From Enoplolaimus lenunculus (Eukaryota; Nematoda; Enoplea; Enoplida; Thoracostomopsidae), in the NCBI GenBank assembly GCA_030248215.1, contig JASANG010003266.1, positions 62,001 to 126,000 of the forward strand: a DNA stretch of 64,000 nucleotides, written 5' to 3'. Numbering within the stretch: the stretch's first letter is position 1; each line of letters opens with the position of its first letter. The notes beneath the pieces are model-generated. The model saw only the letters and a list, made by a program, of their open reading frames with translations. It was not told where the DNA came from and did not search any database. Of this stretch, positions 25,089 to 34,600 are shown piece by piece. The position numbers and the translations under genes are program-made.

Positions 25089-26313
25089 CTTGTTGTTGTT
25101 GCTCGGGATACGTTGAATGAACGGAGGCTGCTGAAATATAAGTTATTCAACTGAACCTTTAATAATACATTAATTGTAGCTTTGTTACGCTACCTCCTCA
25201 TTTATGCCAATTTTTAAGCTAGACCTAAAATAGTTTACCTATGCCTATTCCTTCTTTTACTCAAATCCAATGCGTAAATATGGGCCTAAACTTGAGTCTA
25301 AGCGGAAGCCAAGGTCAAAGGCTGGCCTAATTCAAACGCCTAAGCCTTAAAACTAAAGGCATGCGGAATATACAAGAGCCGAATTTGAAATATAAATGAA
25401 TTTAATAAATTACTTAAAATCAGACTGCTTCCGTTGTCGAGCGGCCCCGGACGACACCGGATAGCTCCGGACGGCATTATAATTGCCAAAAAGTGTGACG
25501 CAGACCTATTAACCAAGGTTCAACTGAAATTCCTGTTCCGGCCAGAATTCCTGCAGAAATTCAATTCCTGTTCCTGTTCCCGTTCCTGAATGTAAAGATG
25601 GAGGAACCGGGATTTCTACGGTTTTGTCGCAAATTATGCCTAATCATTTAAACATCGTAAACTTTGTCTTTAAAAAATTGTTATTTCGATATGAGCGTTT
25701 TTGCAATTACTTTAATTTTTTAATAAACTGTTTCTGTTGTGTTTTCGCAGAAAATAGCTCAAAATTTGCTTAAGCTGTTTTTTGGCAAAGTTTCCAGAAA
25801 AGTCCAACAGTAATTCGGTGATGATAATTATTTCAAATTCCCGTTCTTGCTCCTGTTCCTGTTCCGGCAAAATTGAGTTCCCGTTGGAACCCTACTATTA
25901 GCAGTTATAAGAAAAAACATAGCACTAACCACAACCGCACCAACGACGAAATGTTTTCTCTCTCTTTCGCCATCATTACTACTCAGTTTGGTTGCAAGTT
26001 TTTCAACTCTTTGGTATCTGGAAACATCTGACGGTGTCTGCTTGTTTTTCACCCTTTCCGGCTCTGCCGATTTCGAGTTATCTTCATTCGTTTGATATTT
26101 CACGGTAGATGTCAGCTTTACAGGCTGATTTTGTGAATCCTGAACCGGACTAAATTTAGTTTGAGTAGCTGTTTTGGACGCTTGTAAAATTTCACCAATG
26201 TTACTCTGTAGTTGCGATGCTTTTTGCTCGCCGCTTGATAGGATGACGGTAGTTTCCGCCGGTGTCTGCGATAGGATGTAAATAAAAGTAATAAAGGTTA
26301 TATACTTATTCAT
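15972..26313 (-). CDS. Ionotropic glutamate receptor / IR-like channel subunit lacking the amino-terminal domain
   Basis: Ten exons: 26313-25930, 25130-24795, 24313-23623, 23163-23047, 22279-22075, 21381-21125, 19568-19433, 18403-18358, 17536-17386, 16306-15972. Lengths sum to 2658 bases (885 aa plus stop) with all phases consistent. A hydrophobic signal peptide (MNKYITFITFIYIL) is followed by about 110 low-complexity residues instead of the usual ~380-residue LIVBP-like domain. S1 starts at KHFVVGAVVQPPFIQR. An Asn/Lys insert (139-168) precedes FEGLCIDLLDQLSESLNF. Arg255 in SSTPVRN fits the conserved agonist carboxylate contact. A Gln-rich insert (about 326-366) separates S1 from M1 (384-403). 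The pore loop is at about 454-470, and M3 at 485-505 reads SYLAVANVL. S2 has INSIDDLPKQYRISY, GDYAYIGDSAALQY (acidic ligand residue) and ETLKKKWWD; M4 starts near 776. It should act as a plasma-membrane cation channel subunit. Gene family is certain, the subfamily is not. Confidence 0.93.
16570..16738 (-). mobile_element. TTAGGC MITE (subfamily A), left end lost
   Basis: CCTAAGCCTACCC array, CAGTCCAAGACTCAAGC core and right end GCGACATGGGCC. Confidence 0.75.
16887..17196 (-). mobile_element. Longest TTAGGC MITE copy, three internal arrays
   Basis: GGCCAATGTAAAGAACAGGG to CATCTTTACATGGGCC, flanked by CACCCGTC and CATCCGTC (8 bp, one mismatch). It has three CCTAAG arrays separated by a repeated spacer GATAAAGAATGAGCATATT or a close variant. 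It lies in the last intron of the receptor gene, 190 bases from exon 9. Confidence 0.92.
17790..18117. mobile_element. MITE with AATACCAAGAGT ends (family M)
   Basis: Ends AATACCAAGAGTGGATGAT and ATCATGGACTCTTGGTAATA are inverted. Sub-terminal GTTGCGTTTTTGGCC blocks are also inverted. A second copy is at 33,264. Confidence 0.75.
18919..19126 (-). mobile_element. TTAGGC MITE (subfamily A)
   Basis: GGCCCATGTATAGAACAGGG to CTATACATGGGCC, flanked by CAAGTTGA and CAAGTTAA. Confidence 0.9.
19642..19847 (-). mobile_element. TTAGGC MITE (subfamily A)
   Basis: GGCCCATGGAACAGGGCCG to CCTAGAACATGGGCC, flanked by GTAATACC and GTAAGACC. Confidence 0.9.
20697..20901 (-). mobile_element. TTAGGC MITE (subfamily A)
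   Basis: GGTCAATCTACAGAACAGG to GATCTTTACATGGGCC, flanked by CTTGTCCG and CTTATCCG. Confidence 0.9.
21877..22026 (+). mobile_element. TTAGGC MITE, truncated, with doubled left end
   Basis: A terminal-like stretch (TGGCCCCTGTAAAGGTCA) comes directly before the true end GGCCCATGTAAAGATCAGG at 21,899. The right half is lost after GGCTTAGTCTTAGC. Confidence 0.75.
22457..22818. mobile_element. ACCGGATA-rich MITE, related to the CCGGAA family
   Basis: Starts AGGGTGCGACCGGATATG and ends with ACCGGATACCGG repeats; the middle is AT-rich. It fills most of the receptor intron between exons 4 and 5. Confidence 0.55.
23930..24060 (-). repeat. Coding CAA/CAG repeat (poly-Gln insert) in the receptor gene
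   Basis: Mostly CAA and CAG codons on the minus strand, giving a Gln-rich stretch with a few His, Leu and Lys, between S1 and M1 of the receptor. Confidence 0.9.
24490..24624 (+). mobile_element. TTAGGC MITE (subfamily B)
   Basis: Left part TCTGTAAAAGAGTAG, a short TTAGGC array, and right end CCTAAAAGTAACATTGGCC. It lies in the intron between receptor exons 2 and 3. Confidence 0.75.
25011..25100 (-). repeat. Coding (AAC)30 repeat: poly-Asn insert in the receptor gene
   Basis: Thirty codons on the minus strand, 28 AAC and 2 AAG, in frame between FIQRIPS and GRQEFEG in lobe 1 of the ligand-binding domain. Confidence 0.93.
25515..25894. mobile_element. MITE with AGGGTTCCAAC ends and GGAACA hexamers (family F)
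   Basis: Right end GTTGGAACCCT and left AAGGTTCAACTG, each followed inward by CCTGTTCC-type hexamers. It occupies receptor intron 1, ending 35 bases from exon 1. A partial second copy is at 56,076. Confidence 0.75.
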
Positions 26314-26448
26314 TTTTGGGGGATGTACAGTATTAACAAAATTCTGTAGCCTAAAAAGCGTATAGTTTGACAGACATGATTTCAGAGATTAGTGTTTTCT
26401 GTGGATCTCAGGTTAGTGTATTTAAAAGCCCTTTGTTTTACCATCTCA

Positions 26449-26702
26449 AACACTGTAAATTTCAGTGAGTTAATTTTAACTCAGAATGAGTTGAATCATT
26501 CAGTCTGAGTTAGGACTATCAGAACTCAGAATTTTGAGTTGATTAAATTCATTCTGAGTTAATTAATCAACTCACCCAGAGTCATCTCAACTCAGAGTGA
26601 TAATCAACGCAATTCAGAGTGAGTTTAAGTTTACTGTTATTAAGTCAGAAATAACCAACTCGCTAGCTGAATTGATTAATCAACACATTGAAATTTACAG
26701 TG
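26449..26702. mobile_element. ACTCAG-rich MITE (family G)
   Basis: Ends ACACTGTAAATTTCAGTGAG and TTGAAATTTACAGTG; the interior is ACTCAGAATGAG variants. It lies 135 bases upstream of the receptor start codon. Confidence 0.8.
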
Positions 26703-26798
26703 AAAATGCTAATCTAAATTTTGTACGTCTTCAAGCTTTCTAATATATAATCTTTATACACACTAGCTGGCACAAATCACCCTTCGCGTTTCAACCTT

Positions 26799-27020
26799 AC
26801 TCTGCAAAAAATGGTGAGTCAAATTGACTCTCTCCGAAATAGGCATTTTTGACTACACAAACTGAGTCAAAATTCGACTCCGCCAGCGTCAAATTCGACT
26901 CACACGAGTCGCTCAGTGAGTCGAATTGGACCCTGGCGGAGTCGAATTTGACTCAGTTTGTGTAGTCAGGAAAAGCCTATTTCGGAGAGAGTCAATTGGA
27001 CTCGCCATTTTTTGCAGTGT
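26799..27020. mobile_element. Near-palindromic GAGTC element (family H)
   Basis: The two halves are almost perfect inverted copies: CTGCAAAAAATGGTGAGTC on the left and GACTCGCCATTTTTTGCAG on the right, with TA at both outer edges. It contains at least ten GAGTC/GACTC motifs. Confidence 0.85.
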
Positions 27021-27392
27021 ACCAGTAAGCGATAGGTAATGTTTGGACGTCTCGTCTGAAAATTTTTTAGCCCTCATGTTAAGCTGGCTACCAGCGTGCC
27101 CTGACCCCAATGACAGGCGAATATACCTACAGTATGCTTGTAAATATGTGGCATGTTTGCGAACAAAACTATAATATATATCAAAATGAAGCATATGAAA
27201 CTTAAAAATAACAAAATAGTTAAACACAGAAAATAGTCAAGAATTTGATACTAAATAAACACTGGCAAAATATTCCACATGTTTTAGTGGTTGCAAAGCT
27301 TATTTTTCAGGAACAATTTTTTGGGTTCGACATAAAACCTAATACCGACCAACGAACGTTTCATAAAGCAATTTGAACCTTCAATCATCAAA

Positions 27393-27564
27393 TGCAGGCC
27401 TGTACCCAGCTCACGTTGTTGGGAGAAGAAAAAATTTCAGGTGAAGATACAAGTGTTTTCGATGACTTACTTACAAGCAAGGGTGAAAATTTTTTAGCGG
27501 AAGCCAGAAATTTTCCACGGAGGTCTCGCTTTCCCGTTGCCCTCGTTAGCTACGGGCCCGGTCA
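27393..27564. mobile_element. CCCGTAGCCAGC-ended MITE (family K)
   Basis: Inverted ends CAGGCCTGTACCCAGCTCAC and GTTAGCTACGGGCCCG. Confidence 0.6.
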
Positions 27565-28531
27565 ACTGATGTTTGCGTAAAAAAATATACAGCGAAACCG
27601 AAGCAAAAAACACAAACAAAAAATAAACATTGTTTACATACCTCACCTTGGTTTAGGTTTCTTCTGTAATTGTAATGTTTCATGAGGCTACATGTAGTGA
27701 CACGTATTACTCATGTCTCCACAATATTGAGATACCATATTGAACTCCGAGCCGAATTCGCCTAAAACAAAATAAACTTAAATCATTAAAATTATTCAAA
27801 ATACTTTGCCTTATATATTATTTATGAAAAACAATTTCATTGGTACTGATTTGTGGTACAGATTCGGGCACGTAGCTAGAGAGGGGCCAGGTGGGGGGTG
27901 GGCTCGCAGCTCCTGGAAGAATTTTGCCAGTGCAGGTTTCTTCAAAGCCACAAGGTTCACTTAAATGCCGCTCAGATTCGTCCGTATTTCTAGTGAGCTT
28001 GGATAACAATAAAATCACTGTGGTTTCGCGCTAGTAATTAACGGATTTCTTTAAATAGCAGCAGAAACGTCTGCAGTTCAAGATTTGAAATAAAACCAAC
28101 AAGCTAGCTTGTTGGTACAGTGGACTACAAAACTTTTAACATCCGTATACGCGTAAATGATTGCGATTTAGAAATTCAAGAAACCCTCCTTTGAAATTTT
28201 TGCAGAACGTAACCTCTACTTTTCAAAATCCCTGCTTCGCCATTACCGCAATATTTATGAAAATTGAAAGCAATTATGTTCAAATATCAAACCAGCGATC
28301 TATTTCATGGGTTCATCGGACAAAAACTGGTCATGCACTGCTCCGATTTATTTCGGCTCGCGGGCCTAAAGTTTGGAACCAAGCCCAGGATGGCCCGATT
28401 AGGCCCGCCGGCTCAAAATTTGAGCCCGTGTTCGGTCCAGGCCGGTCCGCGGACCTTGGCCCGGGCTGGTTTCAGTTGTGCCATATTCTTCTGTATACTT
28501 ATATAACAAAATTTCTCTGTACAGATGAACC

Positions 28532-28689
28532 GGCCCATGTTGTTGCTTAGGCTTAGGCTTAAGCTTAGGCTTAGGCTTAAGCTTAGAAATAGTATCATCC
28601 ATCCATACGCTTAGGTTTAGGCTTAGGCTTAGGCTTAGGCTTAGGAATATGCTTATATTACTGTCCCGGCCCTGTTCTATACATGGACC
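28532..28689 (+). mobile_element. TTAGGC MITE with exact 8-bp target duplication
   Basis: GGCCCATGTTGTTGC to CTATACATGGACC, flanked by exact GATGAACC (28524-28531, 28690-28697). The left half has been internally deleted, so the array starts almost at the terminus. It has about ten TTAGGC or TTAAGC units. Confidence 0.92.
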
Positions 28690-29959
28690 GATGAACCAAT
28701 AAAAACTCATTTATTGCTGCTGTTTGCTACGCAACCAATCGCTTTATTCTGGAACCATAATCTTTATTGTAAATACCTATCTGGCTTACGATTTGAAACC
28801 TTATTTATCTGCCCCTACATCCCAGAGGCCATATCTCTGCCAAGGGTTAACCTGAACAACTTTGTCGCTAGTCATGAAAACCGGTCCATGGCAATATATA
28901 TGTACTCCGAGATGGTTTCTAAACTCAACGGATGCTTAAACGATTTTGTACCCCCAACCAGCGATACAACTCTACAACTTATACCGTGGAATACATACCA
29001 GGGGATAAAATGTAGATATCACCCCACGAAATTTTAGAATTTAACGAGCAAGACACTTTTAGAATAGGACAGAGTCGAAAATATTGTCTTTATTCTTTAC
29101 GCCCGCTTGCAAAAAACTTTTTAATAAATTTACACAGAATGAAATCTAAGCCATACCCCGTGTCCGGCATTACTGAGATTACCCCTCGATGCTGTTGAGT
29201 TAACAAACCTGACAGCGATAGGTAACGCTAACACAGCAATGAGCTTCTGTTTTGTAGAATAGAACCGAGGAAACCAAGAGCAACCAGCACCAGATGGCTT
29301 ACATTTGCTGGTTTTACCATATATACAATTGTGATAAAAGTAGAAAAGGCTTACAATAAAAATATGTGCTAAACCATTCAACAGGTATTTTACTTACCGA
29401 ACGCTACACAGCGTATGTATATATATACAAATGTGCCAGAATAACTCAGTTTGGTACAAGGTTTATTGAAGTATTTTGCCAGATATAAAGGTGAAAAAAA
29501 TCGTTCGAACGGTAGGCATGAAATTTGGTTGGAATACGGTATTGTTGGAGATTGGTATTACCTATATTGCTTAATCTTTGCCTAGAAATTTGTAGAAAAC
29601 TTGGGTAAGTGTTTCAGGTTCGTTTTAGTAGGTATATTGGTTAATTTATTAACGAACGTCTGATTGGATTAATATTTTATGTCGTAAAAGCAGCTTCTGG
29701 TTCAATGACAAAGGGGATGCGGTGAGCAAAACAAGGGGCTGTGTTGTGTGGATCGTAAATCACTCACAGCGGAATATGAAAAGCTTAAACCGCAGCTAAC
29801 ATCGACCCTATGCAATGGGTTAATGTTTTCACGTGGATATTATACATGATATGTGTTTTAATTGTTGTTTTGTGTTGCTGAACAATCAAAAATTTAGTTA
29901 GGTTTCGATAAGAATTTTACCGTTCGTGTGAGTGACACATGTCCAAAATTTGATCCATA

Positions 29960-30171
29960 TAACATGACGTGCGGTAAGTATTTCTGTAGGATTGCAATAG
30001 AGTAAGCTTAAGCTTTAGACTTATTTCTTGCTTTAGCTTTGGCATGGACTTGAGCAAGCTAATCCTTATGCTTAGGCTTAGGCATGGGATTGAGCAAGCT
30101 CATGCTTAGGCTTAGGCTTAGGAATATGCTTGTAGTATATACTGTTACGCCCTGATCTAGACATTGGCTGA
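29960..30171 (+). mobile_element. TTAGGC MITE (subfamily A), diverged
   Basis: AATAGAGTAAGCTTAAGC core, TTAGGC arrays and right end GATCTAGACATTGGC. Confidence 0.75.
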
Positions 30172-30317
30172 AAGATTTGCCATACGTTCTATTGTTCAGT
30201 TTTTAATGCAGCCTTTGTACTCGAAACCAGTTAAACACCTAAATCATAGTTAGCTGAAGAGCACAAGGATTCTAACGTATATACTCCATGGTAGACTAAA
30301 TTTACATAGGTTAAGCT

Positions 30318-30470
30318 AACAAACTTTTTACCTGGTAGAATATTCATTAAAAAAATTCGAGATACGCTTAGAGAACTAATCTCTGCACCTTGACCCATTA
30401 CTCTGATGGCATCTAGCGCAATAACGGCATCCACTTCGAAGCCATATACTCGCATGCTTTGTAATTTCAC
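30318..30470 (-). pseudogene. Orphan exon-like ORF resembling the tail of a periplasmic-binding-like receptor domain
   Basis: The frame reads VYGFEVDAVIALDAIRVMG and ends ILPG at a good donor (CCAG then GTAAAA at 30317). The pattern of a DAV helix followed by a leucine-rich stretch is loosely like the end of an ANF/LIVBP-type receptor domain. No matching upstream or downstream exon was found, and an inverted MITE lies on each side. It may be a remnant of the amino-terminal domain missing from the receptor gene at 15,972-26,313, or chance. Confidence 0.25.
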
Positions 30471-30833
30471 ATTTAGGCAAAAAAATTGTAAAAGTATAGC
30501 GCACGCCGCCAGTCGAATTTTTTTATTGTAAAAACGGTCCGCTCCTGATCTTTACATGGGATACTATATCTAAAGCAGCTTGTGCTATATTTAAAAAAAC
30601 ACTCACATTTATCTATGAGAATATGATAAAAATTCTCTTGTAACCGCTAAGGTCCTGAAGCCATTTAGCGTGCTTTTAGATCAGGTGAAAATTAATATTT
30701 TTCAATGTTGGTTATAGCAGCGAATAAGTCTAATTTCACAGTAATAAACTGTAGCGTCAGAAATTGAGGCGAAAATCTTAATAGTTCGTAGTTTTGACAA
30801 CTGAAGTTTTTAAATTACAACTTTAAGCCTGTG

Positions 30834-31104
30834 GCCCATGTAAAGATCAGGGACGTTTCTGGCCCATGTAAAGATCAGGGGAGTCTCTGGTCCATGTATA
30901 GATCAGGGGCGGAACGTTTTTCTGTGGGACTAGAATAGAATAAGCTTCAGCGTTACACTAACTTTTTTGCTTGGCTTAGGCTTAGGCTTAGGTTTAGGTA
31001 ATAAACTCAGTTTTACGTTTAGGCTTAAAGCTTAGGTTTAGGCTTAGGCTTAGGCTTAGAAATATGCTTATAATACTGTTCCGCCTCTGGTCTTGACATT
31101 GGCC
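30834..31104 (+). mobile_element. TTAGGC MITE with three left ends in tandem
   Basis: Left termini GGCCCATGTAAAGATCAGG (30,833), again at about 30,861, and GGTCCATGTATAGATCAG at about 30,889 precede a full body. Right end CTTGACATTGGCC. Confidence 0.85.
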
Positions 31105-31439
31105 AAGACTCTTAAAATGTTACCTCTCATTGGGCCCTGTCTTAAAACAATTTTTTTATATTTCAAATTTTCTATATTCGATGAATAATAGAGCCATGTA
31201 CATGGTGATTTAAGGAAATATATTTTTTGCTGAAATTTCTGAACAACTGAGAAAACCGATTTTACTGGCTTACAATTTTGTTCGCTCGCTATGCTCGCTT
31301 GCAAAGTAATTTTACGTCATACCGCATACTGAAACAAAATCCGAAATCCGCACTAGAATAGAGCTCAATTATTTGCAAGTGATCAGATCTTTTTTCCAAA
31401 ACGAACGGTTTAGCTTTGTCTGTGTCAGAACAAAGGTTC

Positions 31440-31547
31440 CAGGATCAGGAGCACGTCGTTTTTAATGGCTAGGCTTAGGTTTAGATTTAGGAAACTGACG
31501 ATACAAGTATGATGGCCCTATTTCATACATTGGCCAAACAAAGCATC
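31440..31547 (+). mobile_element. Fragment of TTAGGC MITE
   Basis: GGATCAGGAGCACGT, a short GGCTTAGGTTTAG array, and TTTCATACATTGGCC. Confidence 0.5.
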
Positions 31548-31690
31548 AATATATCATTAAGCTTTAATGTAATTAACAGAAGTAACAATTTTTAGTTAAT
31601 AAATCTTTTAAGTTAAGGAATCTTATAGGATCAAATGTAGAATGAAAATTTAATTTATAAAATTTAAAAAATACTCCGGCATACATTTAG

Positions 31691-34600
31691 ATGGGACGTA
31701 ACGATGATATGGGCTCTGAAAACGAACAGCAGAACGGCACCGAGGAACGAACCGGATCAGAGCAAAAGGCAACAACGACTTACAAAAAGATGATTGAAGG
31801 TAAACGCAAATTGCAGCTGAATGCATGCAGCTAGTGACGTCGGCACGACTTTATATATTTCTTGAGTCCAGAAATTTCTGTAGGGAATATATCCCGCTAT
31901 CACAACCCTGCCCCACCTTGGTACACCCAGGCCCGTAGCCAGCTAACTTTGCTAGGTAGAACTAAAACATTTTCAAGAGGGGCATACAAGGGTTCGCAAT
32001 GACTTACAACGCCGATTGAAAAGTTGTTAGGGGTGAAGCAAAAATTTCCACCGGGGGGGCTGAGCCCCCCCCCTTGCTCCATTGCTCTGCTTACTAACAA
32101 AAAAACTATTTTTAGGTTTGGGAAGCAAAAGTGATCAATCGGTCAATGAAGCATGCGCAACACTGACAACATTCCTTGCCAGCCATGGAGCCGTTGAGCT
32201 TGGAAGCGAAACGAATCTGTGTCAGTTGATACAAATTGCAGTTCGATCACAGAATGCATCTGCAATCGAATCTGCCGATCATTTGTGCGAATACGTTTGC
32301 GACGATCAAAGTCGACCGGTGTTGGTTGAAATATTCAAAGATATCACTATGCGACAGCCGGTTGTTAGCGGGTAAGAAGCTACTACTGCATACTGTAGTG
32401 ACCCGAATAACAGTGGGGACTGATATTTATTGGGCCTCTCAATGGGTACCCCCCTTGTTATTCGGTTACGGACTGTTATTTATTTTTAACGCACGCTCCG
32501 CCGCCCTTCGTATACTGATATATATCCGGTACTGCAACTTTCCGTTATATTAAACGTTTATTTGTCTTGTGTCAATAGCTTGAGTGATAATACAAGGGTA
32601 TACTTAGGAATGTACTTTTAAAATTTAAGTATGTTTTAAAGTTTCGAACTTAAATTATATATTTGGCCCTGGAGTCATTTATGCGCTACAATTAGGGTTA
32701 ATTGACATTTATAGACTCTAATTAGGGTTTAGGGACTCTATCCGGTTACGGACTCTTATTAGGAATACGGACTCCTATTGATTCGGACTCAAAACGGGGA
32801 TGCCCTCTTATTCGGGTCAATACAGTAGAGTGAGCTAATACAATTGTAACATTAAATACCAACAATTGAGAACCAAATAGAATATTTTAATTGAGTTCAT
32901 CAAGGCCCTGGTCTGCGCCTTCTATAAGGCGTATACTTCCAGGTCTGTCTCTTGCAGTATAACCGGCTAGCGTTCTAGCAGTGAAGAGATGAAGTGTGGT
33001 GCTATAGGTATTTACAGAAAACATTAAGTGACAGTCCACAATTAATTCACAATTAAGCTTTGATTAATAAAATCGCGAGCCAATGTTACTGTTAAGGCCA
33101 TAACAGTTGATTATGCGTATTCCTAAAACATACGCGTAAGTCTAAGCGTTGCAAAAATGTATTCCTAAGCCTAAGCAAAAAATGTAAGTATAGTCTAGAA
33201 TGTAAGCCTACTCTTTTACAGACCCTCCAGAAACCGGGACAGCCCTAAAAGTAACATGGCCAAAGCAAGAGTGCGTAATGACACGAGTGCGCAACTGGGT
33301 ACATTCTGTGCACAAAAGAATATACCAAGCGCACGTTGTGTTTTTGGCCTACCCCTCCCCCTGCTTATTTGGGGGGGGGGTAAATTGTGCTAGTGTTTCC
33401 AATTTAATCTCAAGTTGCTCGGATTATATTCTTCAAGCCTATGTTTACTGTGCGGTTCAAATGGTTACCACCCCCCTAATCAGGGTGGGGGCCGGGCAAA
33501 AATAGAACACACGCTGGTACATTTTCTACCATACAGAACCAATGTAGTTTCACACTCTTGTCTAAGACTGATCATCCACTCTTGATAAAAGTAATAAAAT
33601 GTTGCAGTGTTCAAATTAGCGAAACTTGTGCCCAATGAAGGTCTGCACTTAATTAAAGAAATTAAAAATTTCCGGCGATAAACAGATATATACAACTTGT
33701 TTATTTCAGAAAAGAACGCTTTTCAACACTCAATGAACTGTACCAAAAATATTGTCATCTCGCACGAAGCATTGAACACAAAATAGAACCGGAGCCGGAC
33801 CTAATTTCGCCAATATGGAGCGCATTATTTGAAGCACCAAATATATATCAAGCAATGATGTTAGCGACGTTGAATCAGTACGAATTTGTCGCACAAATGC
33901 ACTCTGAAAGCGTTAGATCTGAATTTTTGGACCGTGTAACTTCGTGGCTTTGTACGTTCGATCCGGCAAAATGTCGCGCGACAAGACGGCCAAAAATTCT
34001 CGTTCACAAATTAACAAAGTGTTGCCGTTTGTTAATTGGAGCAATTTTTGTTGCAACAGCTGGCGAACAAGATCCACAAGCCACAATTGCAAGCGTTAAC
34101 AATTTGTTCGAAATTTGCAAACCAAGAATTCGGCCGGCATGGTTCAAACAGAACGACGGTAGTTTGCTTTTGATGTGGAATGTTTCGTTTTACTCGTCTG
34201 TGCGCACCGTAGCCAATGAAGGGTCAGATGGGATCAGCCTCCGTAGAGCAATATTTTGGGTTCTTACTAAAATTTAATTATCACTTGTGAAACATTTGAA
34301 ATCGTTGCATGCCCCTCGTGAAAATTTTCATCTTCACGTTGAGCTGACTACGGGCTTGCGTCTATGTTTTCAGGTATATATGGCTTACTAGCAAACCGCA
34401 CTCATCAAGCGGTAAATGTAGAGTCAAAGTAAAATTTACTAAAGAACGCGTGATGAATAAATACGCCTTTGTTTTAAGCGTTGGCCCACGTAAAGATCAG
34501 GGGCGGAACGTTTTTCTGCGAGACTAGAAAAGAGTAACCGTAAGCTTTAGACTATTTTTTTGCTTGGCTTCGGCTTAGGCTTAGGAATTTGCTTATAATA

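Larger units (their letters stand above)
26314..31690. other. Spacer between receptor gene and CaaX-protein gene
   Basis: Contains family G, H and K elements and TTAGGC MITEs at 28,532, 29,960 and 30,834, plus one orphan exon-like ORF at 30,318-30,470. Other ORFs here are unconvincing. The receptor promoter should lie at its left edge. Confidence 0.6.

Noticed and set aside
28714-29037. 107-codon plus-strand ORF
   Set aside because: No signature, no neighbouring exons, and unlike the codon pattern of the assembled genes.
29130-29381. 83-codon minus-strand ORF with a hydrophobic start
   Set aside because: Looks superficially secreted but has no homology I recognise and lies in AT-rich spacer.
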